From: a virus
IMG/VR virus record: IMGVR_UViG_3300042568_000311
Span: 1-40,517 of that record
DNA: 40,517 nt
Strand: one strand, 5' to 3'
Part shown: in pieces, positions 9,120 through 19,094 of the stretch
Layout of the letters: the number at the start of each line of letters is the position of its first letter
How positions within the stretch are numbered: position 1 is the stretch's first letter
Notes under the pieces: generated by a model
The model's database searches: none
Told to the model about the DNA's origin: nothing
The model's input: the letters and a program-made list of their open reading frames with translations, nothing else
Translations under genes and position numbers: made by a program

Positions 9120-9949
9120 TAAGGATTAACATATTCATACCATTTTATGGGTTGAGTTGTTCCGACTCTATTGTTTGAATAATTAAAAACTTTATAAGTT
9201 TTTTTCGCTTTATCTAAAACAACTTTATAATAAAAGTATCTATCGGGTCTAAAGTTAAATTTATCCGATAAAGATGATTGTGGGGTGGTCATCATTTTCA
9301 CATACTCCCCTCTTCTTGCGTCAAAAAATTTTGCGGTCATATAGAAAGTATTAATATTTAAAAATCCACTATCTCTTAACCAATATATAAAAAAACCTTC
9401 TTTATCACCAATAAAATCCAAATTAAAATAAGGTTTCTTTATTTTAACGGGTGGTTTGTAAGTTGAGATTGTTTTAGTTTCAGTATCTCCTTGTTGTGTT
9501 GGTAATATTATCGTTAGATAATTAGTCTGTTTAGCGCTATCCGCACTATCATAAAAATCCAATTTAAAAAATGATTTTGTGAAAGGTTTTTCAAAATAAT
9601 ACACTTGTGAGGTTGAGAACCCGTCGCTAACATAACTATCAAAAACATAACTATTAACCCAATTTGAGGGTGATGTTGAAGCTGTCACAGGTGATGTTAT
9701 ATTATAAAAATTAAATTCGTATTTTATTTTTGTTAATGTAACAGGTTCAGCCCCGTTAGTGTAAGGATCGTGAGAATATCTACTAACCTCAAAATCTTCA
9801 GGAGCACCAACTATTTCTGTTACTACTTGGTCTTCATAAATTTCAATTAAATCGTCTTTACCCAAATAATCCCATTTTAACTCTATAGGAATATTAAAGG
9901 CGGTATCACCACTAGGTAAAGTAAAATAATATTTATCATTCACAATCAT
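9119..9949 (-). CDS. Tail/baseplate protein, unrecognised
   Basis: The 276-residue protein begins MIVNDKYYFTLPSGDTAFNI and is rich in Tyr, Phe and beta-strand-type sequence with no signal peptide or membrane segment. I see no catalytic motif and recognise no family. Its ATG lies 14 bases inside the end of the upstream gene and its stop overlaps the next start as TAATG, so it belongs to the same translationally coupled run of tail genes. A structural role in the outer baseplate is the simplest reading. Confidence 0.7.
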   Translation of the reverse strand: MIVNDKYYFTLPSGDTAFNIPIELKWDYLGKDDLIEIYEDQVVTEIVGAPEDFEVSRYSHDPYTNGAEPVTLTKIKYEFNFYNITSPVTASTSPSNWVNSYVFDSYVSDGFSTSQVYYFEKPFTKSFFKLDFYDSADSAKQTNYLTIILPTQQGDTETKTISTYKPPVKIKKPYFNLDFIGDKEGFFIYWLRDSGFLNINTFYMTAKFFDARRGEYVKMMTTPQSSLSDKFNFRPDRYFYYKVVLDKAKKTYKVFNYSNNRVGTTQPIKWYEYVNP

Positions 9950-11675
9950 CTATCGTAGGTTCGGCTATTATTGTCTGTTCATTATAATTAGTTCCTTCCG
10001 GTATTATTCTAAAAATAATATTAGTAAAAGGATAATGTTTACCATTTAAAAATGGATAATTAACCCCAATAAAATCACTATCAATAAAACCATAAGAGTA
10101 TATGTCTCTCCAAATAAATTTTTGTACGGTTGTTGAATAATATGAGTAATTAGGTATGTTAACTCCTGTTGTATCTCCCTCTTCAATATATGGTGAAAAC
10201 ACTCTAAGAGTTATTGGGTGATGTGGTTGATAATAATATCCTAAAGGGTTTGTGGGAATCACAGAATTAATTTTAAAATGTGTCCCGTTGAAAGTGAATT
10301 TATGATATATTTTTGATAACACTCTTTCTTGTTGTTCATAATCATTCCACTCGCAAAAATCGCCATCTATTAAATCCCCATTCTTTAAAGATTTATTATA
10401 TTTAAAAGGCCCTGAACCTAATGTTGTCGTATATGCGGATGTTTGTATTCCAGTATTTGACGCCGAAGATGGTGAACTTGTTTTATCCCACCAAATATTA
10501 GGTTGTAGGTTCGCAGGACTTAATGGTAAATTAAATTCCCAACCTTGTTTTAACCCGTCAGTCCATCCAAAATATCCAACCCAAATAGCGGTGAAAAATA
10601 ATTCCGTTATAGGTCTTTTTTGATTATCTAATAATTCACTAACGTCTATATCATTATTAAATGATAAAGTATAGGATTGTGAACCTTCAATTGTGGTTAT
10701 TTTTTCTTTATTGTCAGGTGTTAGTGACGCACTTTCATACTTTTTTTTAGTTCCAAATATATTTTGCTCAAAACCGGCCTTAACTAATATCGATTCAGAT
10801 AAATCTGTTAATATTTTATGTCTTTTAACGTAGTATTTTGAAGTGGTGTCTGTAGGATTATCTTTAACTACAACCCTTTTAGCTGTTCCGGTAACGTTAC
10901 TATTGAATGTTGTTCCCGTGTAACCAACGTTTATTATGTTAAAATAATATTCATCACTTCCTGAAGTTCCATTACCTAAAGAATCGATTTCAAATGTATC
11001 ATCACCGTCATAATCAATACTTAATTTAACCGCCTCTCCCACGGATAATCCGTGTTTAACAGGACATTTAAACGATATTATATTTATTCCATTCTCATTA
11101 CCCGTTTCAATTATAAATGGTATACCTTCAGAACAAATCCAATCAATTGTAACATTATTTTGATTTATATAGTATAATTTTCTTGTCGTTGAATTACTAA
11201 AAGGGTAGCTGAGAAAAAAATTCCAATTATAGGTTGACGCGCTTATATTTGAAAATTTTAAATGCTCGTCAGGTGGTTGTGTATACCCTTCAACATTATT
11301 ATCAGTTCTTATAAAGTCAAATTCATTATATAGTGGAAAACCGCTCCACGCAACACTTGGGTTAGGTGGACAAGAATCTATCGCAGATTGTTTAGCATTT
11401 ATATAGGATAAGTTATTCTCAAAAGGAGGGTAATTAGTAAAACCCGCGTACGAATTTTTAAATATCACACTAAATTTAGCCGCGGGTCTAAATATTGTCG
11501 ATTCTTGCCTTTCTTTGTCAAAAACATCCTGTAATCCGACAACAACACTTCTATCGTATTCGATTAAAAGTTTTGAAGTTTGAGCTAATGGTAATTTATA
11601 TTCGGAATCTTTTTTAGGCGCCGTTTTATACCTTAAATTAGGTAATACTATTCTATTTTCAAATCTGTTACCCAT
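9936..11675 (-). CDS. Tail/baseplate protein, unrecognised
   Basis: The 579-residue protein begins MGNRFENRIVLPNLRYKTAP and has aromatic-rich, beta-type sequence throughout (YPFSNSTTRKLYYINQ). There is no signal peptide, membrane segment or enzyme motif that I can identify. It follows the 1658-residue protein by one base and overlaps the next gene by 14 bases. Position downstream of gp6 and the giant membrane-segment protein would suit a wedge component such as T4 gp8 or gp10, but I see no sequence feature that proves this. Confidence 0.7.
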   Translation of the reverse strand: MGNRFENRIVLPNLRYKTAPKKDSEYKLPLAQTSKLLIEYDRSVVVGLQDVFDKERQESTIFRPAAKFSVIFKNSYAGFTNYPPFENNLSYINAKQSAIDSCPPNPSVAWSGFPLYNEFDFIRTDNNVEGYTQPPDEHLKFSNISASTYNWNFFLSYPFSNSTTRKLYYINQNNVTIDWICSEGIPFIIETGNENGINIISFKCPVKHGLSVGEAVKLSIDYDGDDTFEIDSLGNGTSGSDEYYFNIINVGYTGTTFNSNVTGTAKRVVVKDNPTDTTSKYYVKRHKILTDLSESILVKAGFEQNIFGTKKKYESASLTPDNKEKITTIEGSQSYTLSFNNDIDVSELLDNQKRPITELFFTAIWVGYFGWTDGLKQGWEFNLPLSPANLQPNIWWDKTSSPSSASNTGIQTSAYTTTLGSGPFKYNKSLKNGDLIDGDFCEWNDYEQQERVLSKIYHKFTFNGTHFKINSVIPTNPLGYYYQPHHPITLRVFSPYIEEGDTTGVNIPNYSYYSTTVQKFIWRDIYSYGFIDSDFIGVNYPFLNGKHYPFTNIIFRIIPEGTNYNEQTIIAEPTIDDCE

Positions 11676-11676
11676 C

Positions 11677-14600
11677 TTAATCTATTACATTATCACTATT
11701 TATCCATTTCCTATAAAATTTGTCAAATGAACTTCTACCTTTTTTAAGTCCAAAATAAAAATAATACGGAGCTCCTACCGTAATAACCCTTGGTAAGGGA
11801 TAATTACCGCTTTGTGAGTTAGGATTTGGGTCTAATTCTCCCGTTGAGGGGTTTCTTGAGAATATATATCCTTTAAAATAATCTGTAGTACTTCCATTAC
11901 CCCTAAAATACCTTGAGGATGCGTTGAGTCTATCTAAAGTCTGATACCTATAACTTAAAAACTTATTATCTATTTTATCAGAATACCATTCATTTTTTTG
12001 GGACCCAAAAATACTATCCCCTGAAGGATTTTGTTTAATCTCCCATTGATATAAAGGTATTTCTTGTGAAAAAGTTGGTATATTGTTAAATGAACATTGT
12101 TGTGTTATTGGTGCTGTAGTATCGATAATTTCTCTTCTTGGTGAAATAAAATCTCTAATTTGAGTATCTGATGAGAAAAATATTCCAAAAATTCCATCGC
12201 TAGAGTTACCATTATTAAAATATATAGGGTCTTGTCCTGTTGGATTGGTTGGATAATTTGCTGAATCAAATTCATTGACACCTAACTCGGAATTTATAGA
12301 AACCATTTGAGCGTAGTCAGCGTCAACAAATTTATTACTTCTACTAAAAAATCTAAGAATGTTAGTCCCTCCTATCATCTGACTTCCTATTGAGGTGTTT
12401 GCCAATCTAGATAAAACAAAAATATTAACAACATCTGAAACATCACCAAAAGTGGTTGTGTTTAGTCTGTTAAGAATATAACCATCATATTTATCGGAAT
12501 ATATAATTTCTTGTATATAGTTATTTCTAGGTCCCAAATCAATAATTGTTGTGGGATTTTTTAAATTTCTAATATTACCATCTTGTCCTGAAGATATTCC
12601 AATAAAATATTGTTCGCTGGCCCCCGAATAATAAGGGGTACTTCTGTAATAGAAGTTTTTATCATTATTATTAAGATAAATCATTTTAGTACAAATATCA
12701 CTATAAGGCTGATTGTTAGAATCAAAAAACCTTTCATTTTTAAATGAAGGTGCGTATAATGTACCGTTAATCCAATTATTTGTAAAAACGTGTGAAAAAA
12801 CATTTCTACACGCTGCGAATGTTATATTTGTTCTTGACATCCATTCGGTAAATAATTTAATATCGTCCACTATTGATAGAAATGGTCTGGTTACTATAAT
12901 ATAACATCCGTTATTAAAAATTTGTTTTCCCCCCATTTTTTGACAATCACCGTACTGAACATAAAACTCTCCATTTGAGTACCCATAACACCCCAAATTA
13001 ACACTTTTATCACAATTATTTAAACTTTCAACAACTTGACTATTTATTGCGGTTGTAGGGTCTCCGTCATAATTTCCAGGACTTGTTGATGGATTTGTTC
13101 CCGATATATTATTAGGAATAACCCCATCATCGGAAATTTTGTAAATTGTAAAGTTATCATTTTGTTGTAATAATAAAGACGTATCACAATTATCTATTTT
13201 ATTAGTCGATGTGGGTAATCTATCGGATCTCATAACAATTTTTCTTCCACTAATCCCCCCATCAAAGTACATTGGAGATGAAGTATCATATATTGGTGAT
13301 ATATAACCAGCATAAACTACAGGATTTAATGGTGACGTAGGATAAGGAATTGTTGCATCCATCATCATTAATGACCCCCCTTCAACTATTTCATTAATAT
13401 AATAACCTCTATTTTGGGTAGGCGTAAATATTATATTATTAAATTCAAATTTATAATATGTACAAGGAACCGTTTCAATAACGTTCCACTCTCTAGTAAA
13501 ATGATTGTTTATATTAACTCTAAGTCCATTAGAGCTTGTTTCCGCACCCGTAGATACCGATACAAAACAAGAGCACGATGGTGTAAATAAGGAATTATTA
13601 TTATCTAAATTAGAATAGTATTTTGGTAAAACACTATTAAATTGTAAGAAACTCGATGGTTGGTAATTAAAAGTATCATAATATAAATCCATATTTGAGT
13701 ATATGTCGTTGTCACTATTAGTGGCTAAACTATGTCTCACATTTTTAAATCCTCCGTTTATAGGTATATTTAACTTATAATTTCCTCTAAATTTAATAAA
13801 ACCAAAATTAGAATAACCAAATATTTTACTTAAATCATATTCAATATCGACTCTAGTTGAATATGGGTCTACCCCTCTTACCAGAAATAAAACTATCTGT
13901 TGTTGATACTCGGTATAGGACGTTAAAGGGTTATCGCTAGTATCTGTAACACAATTATTATTTGATGGGTTAGAATCGATATTAAGTCGATTAATCCTCA
14001 TATCATTATTAAGATATCTCTTGTTTAACGAATTATCTAACGATGTGTCACATTGAGAATTAAAATCGCTATATGTCATTGCGGTGATTACTTGAAAATA
14101 CTCAATGTCTGAAGGATATTTGCTGTAATTCGTGTCATTAGGGTTTGGCGGAGGGATTTGATAGGTAACACTGCCAGTTATCCCATTAGATTTTACATAA
14201 TTTATATTTATGTTTGTGTTATTTAAAGATGTCCCAGTAACCGCGTTATTACTAAAAGCGTTTTGGGTGGATCCGGTTAAATTCTTATCGGTACTTAAAT
14301 CAGGGTTTTGGAATGTCATTATCATTCCGGGGCTAATATAATCAATACTATATTTATCTAAAAGAATAACTAAAACATTATCGGTATGATAATCATTAGG
14401 GTCAGGATTTAATGTCGGTTCTATTCTAACTTTAATCTGGTTAACCCCCCCACCAGGATTTGTTGGCGAATTTTCGAAATATTTCGCCTTTGTGTTAAAT
14501 AAATTTATTCTTTCGGGTAATGTTAAACTACTACTAAAATAATAATATTGGTCAGAACCCAAAGAACCTTGATATATGTAGGGTATTTTTGTTTCACAAC

Positions 14601-16653
14601 TAGGTATTGTTGTGGTTGGGTATCCTCCTAACACGTTGTTAGTATTATTAATATTTTGATTCGCGGTTCCTTGATTATATGATGAACTATTAAAACTTAA
14701 AATTGTGATGGTCTCTAAATCGGTATTTAAATTAACACCACTAGGTATAAAATCGGAAGGGGTATTTATTGTTGGAGCACTTATTGAGGGGGAGTCGGAA
14801 CAATTACAAAATTCACATTGATCATATAATAATAATGGAATATTCAAACCCGACAATTTAGCGTCTTGTAATTTTTGGTAAAGTGCCACCAATCCAACCG
14901 CAACACCTATTTTAAAAACCCCACTAGCTAAAATATTCAAACCTAATAATAATGTCTGAAAATTAAAAGTGACAACAGGACCTGCTGGACTTATCCCTGT
15001 TGCCCACGCGGATGCTATTGTTGTTCCTCCATCAATTATCGATTGTACTCCCAAATATAGAAAAAAGGCGGCAACAATAATTCCAAAATTTTTAATAATA
15101 TCTAAGATAAAAAAAACTACGTGTATTACAAGTATTAAAGGTATTGCGAGTACTCTAGTAACTAACATTAGTAGTTGAAATAATAGAAATAATATATCAC
15201 TCCTATATACTGAGTCGTTTGTCGGGAACTTATTATGTTCGCTTTCACATCTATCATCAAGAACGTTTTTTATAGATACAAATCTATTTGGTAATGTTCC
15301 TGTTCTAAACCTATCAATCATTTGAGATACCGTATACACTTTATTATATACCATAGGGTAGAATGTGTCTTCGCAATCAATTGCCGATTGTGTGTCAGCA
15401 TAATCATCCCAATCAAGACTAAAAGAATAAGATTTTTGTTGTAAATTTACATCCACAGAATTTCCTGCGGAATCCCAACCATATTCTCTAATATTCGGTA
15501 CTAAAAAATACCCTCTTTTTATGTTTTCAGATAAAGATGGTGATTGATTCCATTTTACTTTAAATCTATATTTAGCAGTTGTTGGTACACCTATTTTTGG
15601 ATCGTTTGAGATTACTCTTTCTCCGAACTCATTTGTTGTTATATAATCCATATTCATTGGTATATCTAACAACCAAGTTCCGTCTTCATCTATTACTTGA
15701 CCCCCATTGTCCAAATCAAAACTTTCAAGTATTGGTCTACCATTTGAATCATCGAATATTGTTTGTCTTATCGCCAAAATTTGTCCGGGTCCTGCAACTA
15801 AATTACATAACTCACCTTGTTTAAATTTTGGTTTACAATTTTTTCTTAATGACAATGTTTCTAAGTCGGATATCATCGACCCCATAAAAATTGCTGTAGG
15901 TTGTATTGTAATATTCAATTCTTCAGATAAATCAAAATCAACTCTAGTTATACCTAAATTACATACTTCGGGTTGTCCCCATAACGGCTCAACATTTGTT
16001 TGTTTATCAATTGTTACAATTTGCGGTAATCTAGATAAATTAGACGCGGTTTTAAATTTAGTACCGGCGACTTGTTCTTCATTAGCAACACCAACCCTGA
16101 TTAAATCTTGTGGTGATTGTGAAAATTCTCCAATATCAGACAAGTCAACATCCATATGAATTTGTTGTTGTCCTACAGGAACACCAAAAATCATAAAATC
16201 ACCACTATCATTCGTTACTGAAGTATATTTATAATATTTGTCAAAAACCTCAATTATTGTTTGGTTAGTTAGTACTTCATCTTTTGTAAAAAAACTACCT
16301 GTCGGTGAATGTTCACTATATGATTTAACTTTAGGTAGGAGATTATATCTATAACCATCATCATTAGTATCCGTTAATTTTTTATAAGGATATAATTCGG
16401 TTATTACTGGATTGTTTTCATCTTCATCGGTTAATGGAACAAAGATAGAAACTTTAGAGTTAGGTATTCCAAACCCTCCATTAGTCGTAACTCTACCTAT
16501 AACAACTCCGTAATCTGAACATTGTCTTGTATAAATGTCTGTTTGACTAATTTTAAAAGACAAAACTTCTAAAAACTCAAAATCTTGGTCTAATAATACT
16601 TTAATTGATTTGTCCTTACCTACTTCGGTTCTAACCCTATATGAATTTGACAT
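11677..16653 (-). CDS. Giant baseplate-region protein with membrane-like segments
   Basis: The 1658-residue protein has an N-terminal region (about 47-172) resembling a carboxypeptidase-regulatory or transthyretin-like fold: GVVIGRVTTNGGFGIPNSKV, then DSGDFMIFGVPVGQQQIHMD. Residues 486-592 form a strongly hydrophobic block with three or four membrane-type segments (about 486-519, 523-541, 566-592), followed by a Cys cluster CEFCNC at 613-618. The long C-terminal two thirds are Asn/Ser/Tyr-rich and look like virion structural sequence. It is the next gene after gp6, where T4 has gp7, but the gpI/gp7-like core is found in a different gene here. Hydrophobic blocks of this kind are not known from T4 wedge proteins; a role in contacting or crossing the host envelope is inference. 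An 81-base gap with a possible promoter precedes it. Confidence 0.7.
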   Translation of the reverse strand: MSNSYRVRTEVGKDKSIKVLLDQDFEFLEVLSFKISQTDIYTRQCSDYGVVIGRVTTNGGFGIPNSKVSIFVPLTDEDENNPVITELYPYKKLTDTNDDGYRYNLLPKVKSYSEHSPTGSFFTKDEVLTNQTIIEVFDKYYKYTSVTNDSGDFMIFGVPVGQQQIHMDVDLSDIGEFSQSPQDLIRVGVANEEQVAGTKFKTASNLSRLPQIVTIDKQTNVEPLWGQPEVCNLGITRVDFDLSEELNITIQPTAIFMGSMISDLETLSLRKNCKPKFKQGELCNLVAGPGQILAIRQTIFDDSNGRPILESFDLDNGGQVIDEDGTWLLDIPMNMDYITTNEFGERVISNDPKIGVPTTAKYRFKVKWNQSPSLSENIKRGYFLVPNIREYGWDSAGNSVDVNLQQKSYSFSLDWDDYADTQSAIDCEDTFYPMVYNKVYTVSQMIDRFRTGTLPNRFVSIKNVLDDRCESEHNKFPTNDSVYRSDILFLLFQLLMLVTRVLAIPLILVIHVVFFILDIIKNFGIIVAAFFLYLGVQSIIDGGTTIASAWATGISPAGPVVTFNFQTLLLGLNILASGVFKIGVAVGLVALYQKLQDAKLSGLNIPLLLYDQCEFCNCSDSPSISAPTINTPSDFIPSGVNLNTDLETITILSFNSSSYNQGTANQNINNTNNVLGGYPTTTIPSCETKIPYIYQGSLGSDQYYYFSSSLTLPERINLFNTKAKYFENSPTNPGGGVNQIKVRIEPTLNPDPNDYHTDNVLVILLDKYSIDYISPGMIMTFQNPDLSTDKNLTGSTQNAFSNNAVTGTSLNNTNININYVKSNGITGSVTYQIPPPNPNDTNYSKYPSDIEYFQVITAMTYSDFNSQCDTSLDNSLNKRYLNNDMRINRLNIDSNPSNNNCVTDTSDNPLTSYTEYQQQIVLFLVRGVDPYSTRVDIEYDLSKIFGYSNFGFIKFRGNYKLNIPINGGFKNVRHSLATNSDNDIYSNMDLYYDTFNYQPSSFLQFNSVLPKYYSNLDNNNSLFTPSCSCFVSVSTGAETSSNGLRVNINNHFTREWNVIETVPCTYYKFEFNNIIFTPTQNRGYYINEIVEGGSLMMMDATIPYPTSPLNPVVYAGYISPIYDTSSPMYFDGGISGRKIVMRSDRLPTSTNKIDNCDTSLLLQQNDNFTIYKISDDGVIPNNISGTNPSTSPGNYDGDPTTAINSQVVESLNNCDKSVNLGCYGYSNGEFYVQYGDCQKMGGKQIFNNGCYIIVTRPFLSIVDDIKLFTEWMSRTNITFAACRNVFSHVFTNNWINGTLYAPSFKNERFFDSNNQPYSDICTKMIYLNNNDKNFYYRSTPYYSGASEQYFIGISSGQDGNIRNLKNPTTIIDLGPRNNYIQEIIYSDKYDGYILNRLNTTTFGDVSDVVNIFVLSRLANTSIGSQMIGGTNILRFFSRSNKFVDADYAQMVSINSELGVNEFDSANYPTNPTGQDPIYFNNGNSSDGIFGIFFSSDTQIRDFISPRREIIDTTAPITQQCSFNNIPTFSQEIPLYQWEIKQNPSGDSIFGSQKNEWYSDKIDNKFLSYRYQTLDRLNASSRYFRGNGSTTDYFKGYIFSRNPSTGELDPNPNSQSGNYPLPRVITVGAPYYFYFGLKKGRSSFDKFYRKWINSDNVID

Positions 16654-16699
16654 TTACTTAATAATCTTTTTTTTGATAAATAGTTTATGACCTATTTTT

Positions 16700-16731
16700 C
16701 AAAAATATAGTTTACGATTTAATAAAATAAA
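16700..16731 (-). promoter_or_regulatory. Possible promoter before the giant baseplate-region gene
   Basis: The 81-base gap between gp6 and the next gene holds TATTTTTG (16707-16700), an exact fit to the Bacteroidetes -7 element TAnnTTTG, with TTTA (16731-16728) 20 bases upstream, one mismatch from the -33 TTTG. A start site would fall about 40-45 bases before the ATG. In DNA this AT-rich such matches can occur by chance. This is the longest gap in the leftward tail module, which gives some support. Confidence 0.3.
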
Positions 16732-16734
16732 TTA

Positions 16735-18573
16735 TCAGGAGAAATTAACGGATTTTAGATTTTTAACTCTAATGTTAATATCTCTACTTGGAAATCTCAC
16801 TTGATATATTTGTGTTGGTTCCGCGAAAATCGTATCGTCTATTAACTCTATTTGTTTTGTTGCCGGGTTAGAATATCTTTGAGATGTTTGAGATGATGAG
16901 TATTGTCCTCCTACATTATTAAAAACTGAAATGTCTGATAAAGATATTACCCCGTTTTCACTTTGTATTTGTCTTCTTAATTCTGATATATTAACGTTTT
17001 TACCTAATTGCATATTGTCGGGTGAAAAATAATTAGTAACAAGATTGACAACACTTGATATTACGTTTCCTTGGTTTTGAGTGTTATCTAACACAATATC
17101 AATACCTAATGATAAATCAATAACTTTTGCGGTTTCAACTGAGATATAATCATTCATCATTCTATAATTAGATAAATAATTAGCAATATTACTTTTTAAA
17201 GTGTTTGAAACAATGTCTGTTAATACCCCATTTTCATCAAATGAAAGAATTTTTATTTTAATTTTATTATCTTCTTCAACAATAGCCACTTTAGCCGGAG
17301 CTCCGAATTGGGATGGCATTGTTCTTAAAATAGAATCGTAATCATTAACCGTAACTGCTCTATTTTGAGACGCGAAATTAAAACTAACTAAATTTCTAAT
17401 TTCTTCAAGTGTCGGTAAACCCGCACCCCCAATAGCTGCCGTCACATTATTACACCTTAAAGAATTGACAACATTAGCATTTACGCTTGTTGATGGTCCG
17501 TTTACAAAAAATGATACGGTTCCAATTTGAGTTATAACATTAACCCCTAAATTACTTGTAGTTCCTCCACCAATTCTATATTGAATGAATAGTGTTGAGT
17601 TAGGTTTTAGGGTACTGCCTAAGGCGAAATTATTTGAATATTTATATAAATCTAATTTATATCCGTTTCTCGCGAACTCTCTTAATTGTTCGTCAGCAGA
17701 TTGTGAACCGCCGCCAAAAGTTAGTTTACAAAAACCTTCAGGTGTATATTCGGTAATGAATTTATTATTCGCCGTTACGTATTTTCCAACTTTAATACCC
17801 GGATTGTCAGATGTTTTTGTAGGATCTTCAATAAAAACTCTATCTTCAGCAAGAGCTTTAACTTCGTACCACCTGTTCTCGGTATTTAAAAATTCTTGCG
17901 AATTAGGAACGTTCGCGTATTGTGTCCCATCCTTCAATATTACACTTGTTACACCTAAAACATTTTTTTCGGGTAAAAAAAGTTCGTAAAATGGTTTAAC
18001 TTCTTGTGGGGTAATAACTTTCTTAAATACTTTAGTAATCCCATTAACAACGGTTTCTCTTTTAGTTATCGTATAATTAACCAATCTATTAAAACTATCA
18101 AAATTTGGTATTTTTACTCTATTTGGATATCCTTCAGCGTTTGTTGGTGAAGTAAAGTCAATATCGTATACGGTTTCAAAAACTTGTCCTGCCCCAATAA
18201 CTTGAGATCCTCTTCGTAAAAGACCACAATACCTTAAATCCTCAGCATCACCATTTGCCGGAACCGTTATCGAAAAATCAACTAACGCGACTGATGGTCT
18301 TTGTCCGGGTATCTTTAATCCGTAAGTTCTTGCGATATTATATACTGAAGATTTTTGTTGTGCGTATTGTAGTACCGTTTCTTGTATACTCCTGTCAATA
18401 TTAAATTGTAGATTATCTGTTACCGCAGCATTTAAATCAATTAAAACTGAAAATATCGAGGCGTCATTGAAATTTTCTACTACTTCAGGATAATAAATTT
18501 TTGTAAAATTTATTAATTCTGTTCTTATGGAATCAAAATCTCTTGTAGTGTAGGATATTTTTTTATTTGCCAT
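16735..18573 (-). CDS. 6: Baseplate wedge protein gp6 (gpJ-like)
   Basis: The 612-residue protein begins MANKKISYTTRDFDSIRTEL and has the gpJ/gp6 N-terminal pattern: an early YTTRDFDSIR, then NFNDASIFSVLIDLNAAVTDNL and a block with IARTYGLKIPGQRPS. In contractile tails gp6 dimers join gp7 into the wedge ring around the hub and drive sheath contraction. Length is close to T4 gp6 (about 660). It follows gp25 by five bases, the usual gp25-gp6 partnership, since gp25 links the wedge to the first sheath ring. This is one of the firmest calls in the window. Confidence 0.88.
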   Translation of the reverse strand: MANKKISYTTRDFDSIRTELINFTKIYYPEVVENFNDASIFSVLIDLNAAVTDNLQFNIDRSIQETVLQYAQQKSSVYNIARTYGLKIPGQRPSVALVDFSITVPANGDAEDLRYCGLLRRGSQVIGAGQVFETVYDIDFTSPTNAEGYPNRVKIPNFDSFNRLVNYTITKRETVVNGITKVFKKVITPQEVKPFYELFLPEKNVLGVTSVILKDGTQYANVPNSQEFLNTENRWYEVKALAEDRVFIEDPTKTSDNPGIKVGKYVTANNKFITEYTPEGFCKLTFGGGSQSADEQLREFARNGYKLDLYKYSNNFALGSTLKPNSTLFIQYRIGGGTTSNLGVNVITQIGTVSFFVNGPSTSVNANVVNSLRCNNVTAAIGGAGLPTLEEIRNLVSFNFASQNRAVTVNDYDSILRTMPSQFGAPAKVAIVEEDNKIKIKILSFDENGVLTDIVSNTLKSNIANYLSNYRMMNDYISVETAKVIDLSLGIDIVLDNTQNQGNVISSVVNLVTNYFSPDNMQLGKNVNISELRRQIQSENGVISLSDISVFNNVGGQYSSSQTSQRYSNPATKQIELIDDTIFAEPTQIYQVRFPSRDINIRVKNLKSVNFS

Positions 18574-18578
18574 ATTAG

Positions 18579-19022
18579 TTAAATATTGATAATTACAAAA
18601 TCGCTAGCGTTAAATACACTATCAGTAATGATGTAATCTATTTTTATTTTTGCGGTATGTTCTTTAATACCTATATTTGGAACGGTATATACTCTTTCTC
18701 CATTGTCAACATAAGTCCCTTTATTTTCCTCATCCTCTGAAGCATCTTTTATTTCAATACTCGTTATTGTCATATTTGGTATATACTCTGAAACACTATC
18801 TCTAATTTCAGACTCTAATTGTGAAAATGTTGGTCCGTCTAATGGTTCAAAAATATATTCATATAATCTTGTTCCGAAATCAGGTAAATAATACCTTGTA
18901 CCCTTTCTAGTTAGTAATAAATGAACAAGATTTGACCTTATTTCCTCGTCTTGCGAATCCGATAAATCAAAATATGTTCCAACAAAAGAATCTCTAAATG
19001 GGAAGTTTATTCCGTAACTCAT
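18579..19022 (-). CDS. 25: Baseplate wedge protein gp25 (GPW/gp25 family)
   Basis: Starting at the ATG at 19022 the protein is 147 residues (T4 gp25 is 132) and begins MSYGINFPFRDSFVGTYFDL. The family signature is clear: EEIRSNLVHLLLTRKGTRYY followed by LPDFGTRLYEYIFEP, containing the conserved pattern around the EPR-type helix, then a beta-rich C-terminus. gp25 connects the gp6-gp7 wedge to the sheath and nucleates sheath assembly. A longer in-frame start at 19118 would overlap the nrdA end and run through its terminator hairpin, so the internal ATG is preferred. It is the first gene after that terminator. Confidence 0.88.
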   Translation of the reverse strand: MSYGINFPFRDSFVGTYFDLSDSQDEEIRSNLVHLLLTRKGTRYYLPDFGTRLYEYIFEPLDGPTFSQLESEIRDSVSEYIPNMTITSIEIKDASEDEENKGTYVDNGERVYTVPNIGIKEHTAKIKIDYIITDSVFNASDFVIINI

Positions 19023-19055
19023 AACTATTATTTTATTATAAATATAATATAATAC

Positions 19056-19094
19056 AAAAAATCCCGACATTATGTCGGGATTATTGTCGGGATT
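19056..19094 (-). terminator. Rho-independent terminator after nrdA, with duplicated stem arm
   Basis: On the minus strand a perfect 10-base-pair stem (AATCCCGACA / TGTCGGGATT, arms at 19082-19073 and 19069-19060, 3-base loop) is followed at once by a run of T (six As on the plus strand, 19056-19061). A second exact copy of the left arm lies just upstream at 19094-19085, overlapping the nrdA stop codon (19095-19093). The second copy could pair with the same right arm through a longer loop. Position between nrdA and gp25 marks the end of the replication/nucleotide transcription unit. Confidence 0.85.

Noticed and set aside
15707-16159. 150-codon open frame on the plus strand
   Set aside because: It is antisense to the conserved N-terminal part of the 1658-residue protein, as are all other plus-strand frames. 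None has a plausible product.
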